The translations under genes and the position numbers were made by a program. Below the pieces are notes generated by a model. The model was not told where the DNA came from, made no database searches, and was given only the letters and a program-made list of their open reading frames with translations. 9,652 nt of DNA from Chlorobiaceae bacterium (GTDB lineage: Bacteria; Bacteroidota; Chlorobiia; Chlorobiales; Chlorobiaceae): the NCBI GenBank assembly GCA_013336025.1, contig JAAXUM010000039.1, positions 1-9,652 of the forward strand. Reading direction: 5' to 3'. This document shows, one piece after another, positions 1-7,587 of this stretch (its first letter is position 1; each line of letters starts with the position of its first letter).

Positions 1-505
1 CTGAGCAATAGTTCGGATGAAGTTTGCCGGCAATAATGACCTCCTGGCGTCCGGTAACGCTTATGGCCATCAGTACCGCCTCGGCAAGCGCTGTGGCTCC
101 ATCATACATCGACGCATTGGCTACATCCATGTCGTACAGGCGGCACATCAGACTCTGATACTCATAAATCGCCTGAAGCGTACCCTGAGAAACCTCCGCC
201 TGATAAGGAGTGTACGCCGTATAGAATTCACTTCGGGAAACGATGGTCCTGATTGCCGATGGAATGAACTGATCATATGCGCCACCTCCGAGATAACTGA
301 CATAGTCTGCGGTGCTGGTGTTGGAAGATGCAAGGCCTTCAAGCAGCCGCTTCACCTCCTGTTCGCTCATGGCAGGAAAGACTTCAAGAGCTTTTTTCAG
401 TCGAATCTCTTCAGGAATGTCAGGAATAAGATCATCAAACGATGCTGCTCCCAAAACTGAAAGCATCTCTCTGGTGTCCTGATCGGTATTGACAATGAAT
501 GGCAT
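1..505 (-). CDS. gcvPA: Glycine dehydrogenase (decarboxylating) subunit 1, N-terminal part (split P-protein, alpha subunit)
   Basis: This is the first 168 codons of a leftward gene that runs off the left edge with no stop. The P-protein decarboxylates glycine and passes the aminomethyl group to lipoyl-GcvH. In the split form the catalytic PLP lysine lies in the separate beta subunit (GcvPB), so this chain is not expected to carry it. Conserved GcvPA stretches are visible: [13 protein letters not shown] at residues 73-85, [14 protein letters not shown] near 98-111, and [14 protein letters not shown] at 130-143. The ATG at 503-505 gives [15 protein letters not shown], a normal GcvPA beginning. 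No good Shine-Dalgarno precedes it. It starts 34 nt after the gcvH stop in the same direction, so the two are probably cotranscribed. Full-length relatives are about 440-450 residues, so roughly 60% is outside the window. The family call is firm. Confidence 0.93.
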   Translation of the reverse strand, partial: MPFIVNTDQDTREMLSVLGAASFDDLIPDIPEEIRLKKALEVFPAMSEQEVKRLLEGLASSNTSTADYVSYLGGGAYDQFIPSAIRTIVSRSEFYTAYTPYQAEVSQGTLQAIYEYQSLMCRLYDMDVANASMYDGATALAEAVLMAISVTGRQEVIIAGKLHPNYCS

Positions 506-539
506 TGCTATGTAATAAAAACAGAGGTTTAAAAAATTA

Positions 540-923
540 TCACGCGCCAATCAGCTGGCTGTAGGAAGCGGCATCAAGCAGATCTTCTACCGCCGTTGCA
601 TCATCAACCGTTATCTTCACAAGCCACCCCTCTCCATAAGGGTCTGTATTGACAACTTCAGCAGCATCAAGCGCATCATTGATCTCTATAAGCTCTCCGG
701 CAATCGGAGCAAACAGATCAGCGACAGTTTTAACTGCCTCAACAGTTCCAAATACTTCATGAGCCTTCAGCTTTGTTCCCGGGGCTTTAAGCTCAACAAA
801 AACGATATCTCCCAGTTCCGACTGGGCAAAATCAGTAATGCCGACCAGTGCGGTACAGCCATCTTCAAGCAGTTTGACCCATTCATGGTCTTTGGTATAG
901 CGTAGATCTTCAGGAATATTCAT
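540..923 (-). CDS. gcvH: Glycine cleavage system H protein (lipoyl carrier)
   Basis: A 127-residue protein of normal length for GcvH, the small cytoplasmic carrier whose lipoyl-lysine arm shuttles the aminomethyl group between the P, T and L proteins. It opens with the usual [16 protein letters not shown]. The lipoylation motif EAVKTVADL places the modified lysine at residue 65, and the hybrid barrel-sandwich core follows ([11 protein letters not shown], then [13 protein letters not shown] at about 92-104). The ATG at 921-923 is the natural start by family alignment. No clear Shine-Dalgarno is visible upstream. gcvPA follows after 34 nt on the same strand. gcvT and gcvPB are not in the window. 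rlmB lies 206 nt upstream on the same strand, so gcvH may have its own promoter, but I could not place one convincingly. Confidence 0.96.
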   Translation of the reverse strand: MNIPEDLRYTKDHEWVKLLEDGCTALVGITDFAQSELGDIVFVELKAPGTKLKAHEVFGTVEAVKTVADLFAPIAGELIEINDALDAAEVVNTDPYGEGWLVKITVDDATAVEDLLDAASYSQLIGA

Positions 924-1129
924 GGCAGCGAAATTGTTATTAAGATTGGAACAAAAGTGAAATTGAAGGTAACATTTTTTTTAAAGAGCTGAAACAGAAG
1001 GCACTATTGCTGCTGTTCAGTAAAACAGAAAACAAACGGCAAACAGACAGCTTTATGTAATTTTCCGCAATTCGTGGTACCGCCCTCACTCAAGCCGCTT
1101 ACAACAAAACATCAATGCAGCCGTGATCA
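924..1129. other. Intergenic region between rlmB and gcvH
   Basis: These 206 bases separate two leftward genes. On the minus strand they should hold the gcvH promoter and the rlmB transcript end, but I see no convincing -35/-10 pair and no strong GC-rich terminator. The only structure noted is an imperfect inverted repeat near 989-1020 (CTGAACAG against CTGTTTCAG with a bulge), followed on the minus strand by CTCTTTAAAAAAAA rather than a U-tract. No fold resembling a glycine riboswitch was recognised by eye. Confidence 0.5.
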
Positions 1130-1888
1130 CTATGCGAGACGCTGACGCATTGCTTCATACAGCAATACTCCTGCTGTAACGCTGACATTAAGCGATTCAA
1201 CACAGCCCGCCATAGGAATCCGTACCGTATGATCACAGAATTTCTCTGCTTCCGGAGCAAGACCGCTCCCCTCAGCACCAAGCACTATTGCCAAAGCTCC
1301 GGTAAAATCAATATCAGTATAATTGAACTCGGCATCCATATCGGCGGCAATTATGAGAAATTTTCTTTCGTGAAGAAACTCAAGACATCGCACAAGGCTT
1401 TTCACCTTGCACACTCTCATATGGGAGAGCGCTCCTGCTGATGCCTTGTGTACCGTGGCATTGACAGGAGCCCCCTTGCCTTCAATCAGCACAACAGCGT
1501 CGGCAGCGACAGCCTCTGCTGTTCTGATGATTGCCCCGATATTGTGAGGATCTTCGAGTCCCTGGAGAATCAGCAGCAGGGGAAAGGTATTTCTTGGCTT
1601 GTCAAGCACCTCTTCAATGGTGTAATATGATACTGCGCTGACAAGCGCACAGACCCCCTGATGTTTTGTCGTTCCCGCCATAAGAGAGAGTCTTTCCAAT
1701 CTGGCTTTGCCAGTAACCAGCTTCTGCCTTCTGGCGCTGATAAGAATCTCCTTAAGCTTCGGATGCGAAGTATTAAATTGAAAATATATTTTCTCAATGC
1801 TTTCCGGCTTCTTCAGAAGCAGTTCAAGCACGGCATTTCTGCCATAAACAACTTTTTCCTGCTGCGCCATATCTTTTTCTTGCTCCAT
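1130..1888 (-). CDS. rlmB: SpoU/TrmH-family 23S rRNA (guanosine-2'-O-)-methyltransferase RlmB-like
   Basis: A 252-residue SPOUT-class methyltransferase that uses S-adenosylmethionine to methylate a ribose 2'-OH. E. coli RlmB, the best-known relative (about 243 aa), modifies G2251 of 23S rRNA. The N-terminal substrate-binding domain starts at EKVVYGRNAVLELL (11-24) and runs to about residue 85. The three SpoU motifs follow: DPHNIGAIIRTAEA at 113-126 (Asn116, Arg122), IVLGAEGSGL at 201-210, and IPMAGCVESLNVSV at 224-237, which forms part of the C-terminal knot. I chose the ATG at 1886-1888 because an AAAGAGGG Shine-Dalgarno sits 8 nt upstream. An in-frame ATG at 1907-1909 would add seven residues but lacks a ribosome site, and one at 1868-1870 is also possible. 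It is divergent from the PFOR gene. The family is certain; exact target G2251 is inferred by homology, and other TrmH-family targets cannot be excluded. Confidence 0.92.
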   Translation of the reverse strand: MEQEKDMAQQEKVVYGRNAVLELLLKKPESIEKIYFQFNTSHPKLKEILISARRQKLVTGKARLERLSLMAGTTKHQGVCALVSAVSYYTIEEVLDKPRNTFPLLLILQGLEDPHNIGAIIRTAEAVAADAVVLIEGKGAPVNATVHKASAGALSHMRVCKVKSLVRCLEFLHERKFLIIAADMDAEFNYTDIDFTGALAIVLGAEGSGLAPEAEKFCDHTVRIPMAGCVESLNVSVTAGVLLYEAMRQRLA

Positions 1889-2177
1889 AATCCTGACCCT
1901 CTTTATCATCTAACTGTTTGCAGCAAAAGGCTGAAACCAAATACAGACGCAGCAGATCACGCCCTGCTGAATCCCAGGTGAACTAATCGAATGTAATTAA
2001 ATTGAACAAAATTCGTTTTTTTTTATATCTTTTTAGTCACTCTCTATTCAGCACACTATCAGACAGTTTTGCCTGCAATGTTTTATCTGCGATGGTGGCG
2101 TTATTCGTTACACCATAATTGAAATCATGTCGTAATTAGCATAGACCTCTCATAAAACAAACCCAGTGACTGCAAGT
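1889..2177. promoter_or_regulatory. Divergent intergenic region between rlmB and PFOR
   Basis: These 289 bases separate two head-to-head genes and must contain both promoters. The middle is AT-rich, with a run of nine T at 2016-2024. A possible -35 (TTGAAA, near 2120) lies upstream of PFOR, but I found no good -10 at proper spacing, so no promoter is called. A short perfect inverted repeat, CAGCAG (1950-1955) and CTGCTG (1964-1969) with an 8-nt loop, lies on the rlmB side. The PFOR-side leader is AT-rich and no Shine-Dalgarno precedes either possible PFOR start. No tRNA or small gene was recognised. Confidence 0.6.
1897..1904 (-). promoter_or_regulatory. Shine-Dalgarno of rlmB deciding its start
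   Basis: The minus-strand sequence AAAGAGGG lies 8 nt before the ATG at 1886-1888. It falls inside the longer reading frame that starts at 1909, so it argues for the shorter protein. It is one of the few clear ribosome sites in this window. Confidence 0.65.
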
Positions 2178-5100
2178 ATGAGCCGTACGTTTAAGACAAT
2201 GGAGGGAAATGAAGCCTTGGCTCATATCTCTTACAGAACAAGTGAAGTCATATCCATTTATCCTATTACTCCTGCATCACCGATGGGGGAATATTCCGAT
2301 GCCTGGGCTTCTGAAGGAAAAACAAATATCTGGGGAACCATTCCCAGAGTTGATGAGATGCAGAGCGAAGCGGGTGCTGCTGCCGCAGTACACGGAGCAC
2401 TGCAGACCGGCGCACTGACGACGACTTTTACCGCATCACAGGGACTCCTGCTGATGATTCCGAACATGTATAAAATTGCAGGAGAACTTTCTCCGTGCGT
2501 CATTCATGTTTCAGCTCGCTCTCTTGCAGCACAGGCGCTCTCGATTTTCGGTGATCACGGTGATGTCATGTCCGTTCGAGGCACAGGATTTGCCCTTCTT
2601 GCATCAAGTTCGGTTCAGGAAGTCATGGACATGGCGCTTATTGCCGCCGCATCTACTCTTGAATCAAGAATTCCTTTTCTCCATTTTTTCGATGGATTCA
2701 GAACCTCGCATGAGATTTCCAAAATTGAGGTAATACCTGACGAAACCATCAAAGCAATGATAAATGATGATCTCGTCATTGCTCACCGGAACCGACGCAT
2801 GAGCCCGGATGCTCCGATCATCCGTGGAACATCTCAAAACCCTGATGTCTATTTTCAGGGAAGAGAAACGGTCAACAGCTATTACAACGCCTGCGCAGGT
2901 ATAACAGAGCAGGCGATGATAAAATTTGGCGAGCTTACAGGACGTCACTATGAGCTCTACCAGTATTATGGAGCTCCAGACGCAGAAAGAGTTATTGTTC
3001 TTATGGGTTCAGGAGTCGAAACTGCCCGCGAAACGGTTGCGTACCTCAACAAGCAGGGAGAGAAAGTCGGCGTCATCAACGCAAGACTGTTCCGTCCGTT
3101 CTCCGTTGAACATTTCTTGAAGGCTTTTCCCTCAACAATGAAATCCGTCTCTGTGCTTGACCGGGTCAAAGAGCCTGGCAGCGCTGGAGAACCGCTTTAT
3201 CTTGATACGGTCAATGCGATCCATGAAGGATACCAGAAAGGATTGCTCGGGAGCATGCCGAAGATTACAGGAGGGAGGTACGGTCTTTCATCGAAAGAGT
3301 TTACCCCGACAATGGTCAAGGCTGTGTTTGACAATATGTCTTCAGCGGCACCGAAAAACCATTTTTCAGTCGGTATCAAGGATGATGTCACCAACGTGAG
3401 CCTTGAATATGACAGGAATTTTTCCATCGAACCCGATGATATATTCCGTGCACTGTTTTATGGCCTTGGATCTGACGGAACTGTTGGCGCCAATAAAAAC
3501 ACTATCAAGATTATCGGCGAAAACACGCCAAACTTCGCACAAGGGTATTTCGTCTACGATTCAAAAAAAGCCGGATCCATCACCACATCTCACCTGAGAT
3601 TTGGCCCAAGGGAGATTCGTTCAACCTATCTGATCACCGAAGCACAGTTTATCGGCTGTCATCACTGGGTATTTCTTGAGATGATCGACCTTCTCAGAAA
3701 TCTCAAAACCGGTGGAACCCTGCTGATAAACTCTCACTACAGCGCAGAGCAGGTCTGGGACGAGCTTCCGAAAATCGTTCAGGAACACCTTATCAGAAAG
3801 CAGGCAAAGCTTTATACGATTGATGCCTATAAAGTTGCCCACGCCAGCGGCATGGGACAGCGAATCAACACCATCATGCAGTCCTGCTTTTTCGCCATAT
3901 CCGGTGTTCTGCCACGTGAAGAGGCAATCGAGCACATCAAAAATTCGATCAGGCAGACCTATGGCAAGAAAGGTGATGAGGTGGTCAACCAGAACATTCA
4001 GGCTGTTGAAAACACTCTTGCCAACCTTCACCAGGTAACCCTCGGCTCCATTGCAGACAGCAAAAAAGAGCTTCGCTCACCAATCGTGGGTGAAGCACCT
4101 GATTTTGTTTGTAATGTCCTTGCAAAAATCATTTCAGGCGAAGGCGATGATCTTCCTGTAAGCATGTTACCGGCTGACGGAACCTACCCTACCGGTACAT
4201 CAAAATTCGAAAAGCGCAACCTTGCAGACAACATTCCCGGATGGGAACCGGAACTTTGTATTCAGTGCGCCAAATGCTGTATGGTCTGCCCTCATGCTGC
4301 TATCCGGGCCAAGGTATATGATCCGAAATATCTCAAGAACGCACCCAGTACCTTCAAGAATACCGATGCAAAAGCTGCACACTGGGAGGGGATGAAATAT
4401 ACCATTCAGATTGCGCCTGAAGACTGTACCGGATGCGAAATCTGTGCTCATGTCTGTCCAGCAAGGGATAAAAATGACACGGGGAGAAAAGCTCTGAATA
4501 TGCACGTTCAGGCTCCTCTGCGTGAAGCGGAAATTGACAACTGGAACTACTATCTTAACATTCCGGAATTAGACAGAAACCTGATCAATCCGCGTCTCAT
4601 CAAAGAGCAGCAGCTTCAGGAGCCCCTTTTCGAATTCTCGGGAGCATGCTCCGGTTGTGGTGAAACGCCCTATGTCAAACTCATGACACAGCTTTTCGGC
4701 GACAGGCTTGTCATCGGCAATGCGACAGGATGCTCATCTATTTACGGAGGCAACCTCCCTACGACACCGTACACAACCAATGCCGCAGGTCTTGGCCCGA
4801 CATGGTCAAATTCGCTTTTTGAAGACACTGCGGAGTTTGCCCTCGGGTTCAGAATTTCCATCGATAAACAAAGAGAGTATGCTCGTGAACTGGTTAAGAA
4901 ACTTGCATCGGAAACAGGTGAAACCCTGGCTTCTGAAATTCTTGATGCCAGTGAGTCTACCGAACCGGAAATATTTGAACAGCGTAAACGCGTAGCAATA
5001 CTCAAGGAAAAACTGCGTCAAATGGATACTCCTGACGCAAAACACCTATTGTCGGTAGCTGATATGCTTGTCAAAAAAAGTGTCTGGGGTGTTGGCGGCG

Positions 5101-5738
5101 ATGGCTGGGCCTACGACATCGGGTATGGCGGTGTTGATCACGTCACGGCAAGTGATAAAAACATCAATCTGCTTGTACTTGATACCGAGGTATACTCCAA
5201 CACTGGCGGTCAGGCATCCAAGGCTACACCTAAAGCTGCCGTAGCAAAATTTGCTGCCGCCGGTCGAACGGTCACAAAAAAAGATCTCGGCCTGATTTCA
5301 ATGAGCTACACAAACGCTTATGTAGCATCAGTTGCCTTTGGAGCAAGAGATGAACAAACCCTGAAAGCTTTCCTTGAAGCTGAAGCATTCGATGGCCCAT
5401 CGATCATCATTGCTTATTCGCACTGCATTGCGCACGGCATCAACATGTCAACAGCTCTCGATAACCAGAAAGCCGCTGTCGATTCAGGACACTGGCTTCT
5501 GTACCGATATAATCCTGACCGCCTCAAGGAAGGAAAGAATCCGCTTATTCTCGACTCTAAAAAACCGAAAATACCGGTATCTCAGTTCCTTGATATGGAA
5601 AACCGGTTCAGAATGCTCAAGAAAAGTCATCCTGCGCTTGCCGAGCAATACTATGCTGCTATCCAGAAGGAAGTCGATGCTCGCTGGGCACACTATGATT
5701 ATCTTGCTGCCAGAACATTTGAAGAAGTAAAATCCTGA
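2178..5738 (+). CDS. nifJ: Pyruvate:ferredoxin (flavodoxin) oxidoreductase / pyruvate synthase, single-chain
   Basis: A 1186-residue fused homodimeric-type PFOR. It interconverts pyruvate + CoA with acetyl-CoA + CO2 through thiamine diphosphate and three [4Fe-4S] clusters. In green sulfur bacteria it is used in the CO2-fixing direction with reduced ferredoxin. Numbering from the ATG at 2178 puts Thr31 (YPITP), Glu64 and Arg114 exactly where the Desulfovibrio africanus enzyme has its catalytic residues. This is why I prefer it to the GTG at 2166, which adds four residues. The two-cluster ferredoxin domain has C694/C697/C700/C704 (CIQCAKCCMVC) and C750/C753/C756/C760 (CTGCEICAHVC). Proximal-cluster cysteines are C824, C827 (CSGCGE), C852 (ATGCSS) and C1083 (YSHCIAHG). 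The TPP-binding region has GGDGWAYDIG (973-982) and SNTGGQ (1007-1012). All clusters look intact. It is slightly shorter than the 1232-residue D. africanus enzyme, probably lacking its C-terminal extension. It is monocistronic, with a strong terminator after it. The symbol nifJ is a family name and does not imply a nitrogen-fixation role. Confidence 0.98.
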   Translation: MSRTFKTMEGNEALAHISYRTSEVISIYPITPASPMGEYSDAWASEGKTNIWGTIPRVDEMQSEAGAAAAVHGALQTGALTTTFTASQGLLLMIPNMYKIAGELSPCVIHVSARSLAAQALSIFGDHGDVMSVRGTGFALLASSSVQEVMDMALIAAASTLESRIPFLHFFDGFRTSHEISKIEVIPDETIKAMINDDLVIAHRNRRMSPDAPIIRGTSQNPDVYFQGRETVNSYYNACAGITEQAMIKFGELTGRHYELYQYYGAPDAERVIVLMGSGVETARETVAYLNKQGEKVGVINARLFRPFSVEHFLKAFPSTMKSVSVLDRVKEPGSAGEPLYLDTVNAIHEGYQKGLLGSMPKITGGRYGLSSKEFTPTMVKAVFDNMSSAAPKNHFSVGIKDDVTNVSLEYDRNFSIEPDDIFRALFYGLGSDGTVGANKNTIKIIGENTPNFAQGYFVYDSKKAGSITTSHLRFGPREIRSTYLITEAQFIGCHHWVFLEMIDLLRNLKTGGTLLINSHYSAEQVWDELPKIVQEHLIRKQAKLYTIDAYKVAHASGMGQRINTIMQSCFFAISGVLPREEAIEHIKNSIRQTYGKKGDEVVNQNIQAVENTLANLHQVTLGSIADSKKELRSPIVGEAPDFVCNVLAKIISGEGDDLPVSMLPADGTYPTGTSKFEKRNLADNIPGWEPELCIQCAKCCMVCPHAAIRAKVYDPKYLKNAPSTFKNTDAKAAHWEGMKYTIQIAPEDCTGCEICAHVCPARDKNDTGRKALNMHVQAPLREAEIDNWNYYLNIPELDRNLINPRLIKEQQLQEPLFEFSGACSGCGETPYVKLMTQLFGDRLVIGNATGCSSIYGGNLPTTPYTTNAAGLGPTWSNSLFEDTAEFALGFRISIDKQREYARELVKKLASETGETLASEILDASESTEPEIFEQRKRVAILKEKLRQMDTPDAKHLLSVADMLVKKSVWGVGGDGWAYDIGYGGVDHVTASDKNINLLVLDTEVYSNTGGQASKATPKAAVAKFAAAGRTVTKKDLGLISMSYTNAYVASVAFGARDEQTLKAFLEAEAFDGPSIIIAYSHCIAHGINMSTALDNQKAAVDSGHWLLYRYNPDRLKEGKNPLILDSKKPKIPVSQFLDMENRFRMLKKSHPALAEQYYAAIQKEVDARWAHYDYLAARTFEEVKS

Positions 5739-5761
5739 TCATCTGATCAACAGGAATGCAT

Positions 5762-5792
5762 AAAAAAAACGGCGGTCTCCGCCGTTTTTTTT
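5762..5792. terminator. Bidirectional intrinsic terminator between PFOR and TPR lipoprotein gene
   Basis: A perfect 14-bp inverted repeat: eight A plus CGGCGG (5762-5775), loop TCT, then CCGCCG plus eight T (5779-5792). The GC-rich core followed by a U-tract reads as a Rho-independent terminator on either strand. It lies 23 nt after the PFOR stop and 31 nt after the stop of the convergent lipoprotein gene, so it fits both transcripts. Confidence 0.95.
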
Positions 5793-5823
5793 ATGCTCAA
5801 AATCTTGATTTCTTTACCTGCCT

Positions 5824-7587
5824 TTATGGTTTCTTCATGTTTCCGATTTTCTCCTGCAGTACCCTCTTTTTTTCAGTATATCCCAGCTTCTCATAGACCT
5901 TGATGAGATGATGCATAATTTCAGGGTCAACCTGTTTTTTTTCAACTGCTTTTTCAAGAACTTTCTCAGCCTTTTCGTATTCCCCAAGCTTATAATAAAC
6001 CCATCCGAGCGTATCAAGATAAACCATGCTTTCAGGGTCTTTTGCCACCGCACTCAATGCAAGTTTTTTTGCTCTATCCAGTTGACTGCCCTGCTCGCTT
6101 AATATATAGGCAAAGTTGTTCATCGCAAGAGCATTTTCCGGATCAAGTAACAGTATGGTTTCATAAATTCTTATGCTTTTTTCAGGGGTACCAAGACGAT
6201 CGAAGCAGAGTGCAAGATTCACACTGGCCTGCAAATAAAGCATCTTTTCTTTTTTTGCATCTTTCGTGCTGAGTGCTTTTTCAAGAACGACTACTGCTTT
6301 TTTCGTCTCGCCGACATGGTAGAGAAGGTATCCTTCAAGCATAAGCAACCTCGTTCGATTTCCCTGAACCTTGCTTTTAGCCTGCATCAATGCCTGCCTG
6401 GCTGCAGTCAGCTCATTCTGTACGATATAGGCAGAAACAAGCCCTTCCCAGGCTTCGAAATTGGAAGCATCAAGTGAAAGTGCGTGCTTTAACTCAGTAA
6501 TAGCCTGAAGCGGTTTCTTCTGCTGCATGCTTGCTGAAGCTTTAAGCACATATACACTGCTCTCCCCGGGATAATATTTTTCAAGCGAACTCATCATTGC
6601 CTTACAGGGATCAACATAGGTACTGTCATGAACAGAACGCACAAGAAACAGTTCTGCAAGATCAATTTTATTCTGAACATTAATACCACCTGTCATATAA
6701 AAACCATGAAGATCACTGATGAAAACACGCTGATCACCAGCCTGTACTGATACCTCAAACAATGCGAGCCAGGCAGGAACAAAAAGCGGATCATCTTTCA
6801 CCAGATCCCTGAACGCTGCGACGGCAAGATCTCTCTGACCGGTTTGCAGATAGAGCTCACCCAGGGTCAGTCGTAGTTTCTCTTTCTCATCACCGGCACC
6901 GATAAGCTCCGTAAGCGTCCCGATCGCCTCCTGATAATGGCGAAGCTTTATTTCAAGCAGTAATACCTGCGCCTGGGTATGTTCATTTTCCGGGTCGAGC
7001 CTGAGCATATCCTGAAAAACATCAAGCGCTTTTTCAGGCTGTTCGGAGGAAAGATATTCAAGTGCAAGATGTGCGAGATTTTCAGGATTTCCTGGTTCAA
7101 GCGTATTCACTCTTGTCAAGATTTCGGCTGCACGCCTGTACTCTTTCAAACGGTGGGAAGTTCCGGCAAGTAACTTGAGATAATACAGATTATCAGGATT
7201 CAGAGAAACCGCTTTTTCACTGTAAACCATTGCCGAATCGGACACATCAAGAGCTGAAAATGCTTTTGCCATGAAATAACTCACCGCCGCATTACCAGGG
7301 TCCTTCTTGAATACCCGACGATAATAATCAATGGCTGCCCAATAATCCCCCTTTGCTGCAAGAAAAGATGCTGTAATAAATTCACCTTTTGTCTGCTCCG
7401 CAGTAATGTGTTCCTGAAAAACAGCGGAAGAGGAAGATTTGGCTGCCGAAGTCACTGAAGAACAGCCCGAGAGGAACACCGGCAACATGATACAAGCAAT
7501 GACAATACCAAAATATGCGAATATTGGCATGCCGCTCTCTGCAAGGCGTTCTTTTCGTGAATATATCTTATAATGTAGACGCTGCAT
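5824..7587 (-). CDS. TPR-repeat lipoprotein, function unknown
   Basis: A 587-residue protein with an N-terminal lipoprotein signal and then almost only tetratricopeptide repeats. The lipobox LSGC puts the lipidated cysteine at residue 42, followed by Ser-Ser, consistent with outer-membrane sorting and a periplasm-facing chain. About 10-12 TPR units run from roughly residue 69 to 583. Clear ones are ENLAHLALEYLSSEQPEKAL (170-189), NFEAWEGLVSAYIVQNELTA (376-395), ALAMNNFAYILSEQGSQLDR (486-505) and VYLDTLGWVYYKLGEYEKAE (522-541). A less regular middle (about 285-340) separates two TPR blocks. I kept the ATG at 7585-7587 because it supplies the basic n-region (R3, K7, R11, K12, R14). The ATG at 7528-7530 would give a signal peptide with no positive charge. 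The chosen start overlaps the ruvB 3' end by 20 nt, suggesting translational coupling. TPRs mediate protein-protein contacts; the partner is not evident. It may be an assembly or scaffold factor for envelope complexes, but that is only inference. Confidence 0.85.
   Translation of the reverse strand: MQRLHYKIYSRKERLAESGMPIFAYFGIVIACIMLPVFLSGCSSVTSAAKSSSSAVFQEHITAEQTKGEFITASFLAAKGDYWAAIDYYRRVFKKDPGNAAVSYFMAKAFSALDVSDSAMVYSEKAVSLNPDNLYYLKLLAGTSHRLKEYRRAAEILTRVNTLEPGNPENLAHLALEYLSSEQPEKALDVFQDMLRLDPENEHTQAQVLLLEIKLRHYQEAIGTLTELIGAGDEKEKLRLTLGELYLQTGQRDLAVAAFRDLVKDDPLFVPAWLALFEVSVQAGDQRVFISDLHGFYMTGGINVQNKIDLAELFLVRSVHDSTYVDPCKAMMSSLEKYYPGESSVYVLKASASMQQKKPLQAITELKHALSLDASNFEAWEGLVSAYIVQNELTAARQALMQAKSKVQGNRTRLLMLEGYLLYHVGETKKAVVVLEKALSTKDAKKEKMLYLQASVNLALCFDRLGTPEKSIRIYETILLLDPENALAMNNFAYILSEQGSQLDRAKKLALSAVAKDPESMVYLDTLGWVYYKLGEYEKAEKVLEKAVEKKQVDPEIMHHLIKVYEKLGYTEKKRVLQEKIGNMKKP

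Noticed and set aside
17..460. 147-codon open frame on the plus strand
   Set aside because: It is antisense to gcvPA, whose minus-strand translation shows clear family motifs. The plus-strand product has no recognisable domain.
938..967. Possible promoter TTCAAT/TTAATA for gcvH
   Set aside because: It matches the sigma-70 consensus poorly with 18-nt spacing, and would leave a leader of only about 8 nt.
989..1020. Imperfect hairpin considered as the rlmB terminator
   Set aside because: The stem is bulged and it is followed on the minus strand by an A-run rather than a U-tract.
1950..1969. Hairpin CAGCAG/CTGCTG upstream of rlmB, considered as an operator or part of an RNA gene
   Set aside because: The 6-bp stem with an 8-nt loop is too short to separate from chance, and no tRNA-like cloverleaf or U-tract surrounds it.
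3621..4031. 136-codon minus-strand open frame inside the PFOR gene
   Set aside because: It lies entirely within well-conserved PFOR coding sequence on the other strand. No domain or ribosome site was seen.
4806..5045. Overlapping minus-strand open frames within PFOR
   Set aside because: They are shadows of the PFOR TPP-binding region, with unremarkable composition and no family resemblance.
5737..5750. Two TGATCA copies separated by TC just after the PFOR stop
   Set aside because: Each copy is a common 6-bp palindrome. The pair is too short and too close for a meaningful stem, and the real terminator lies just downstream.
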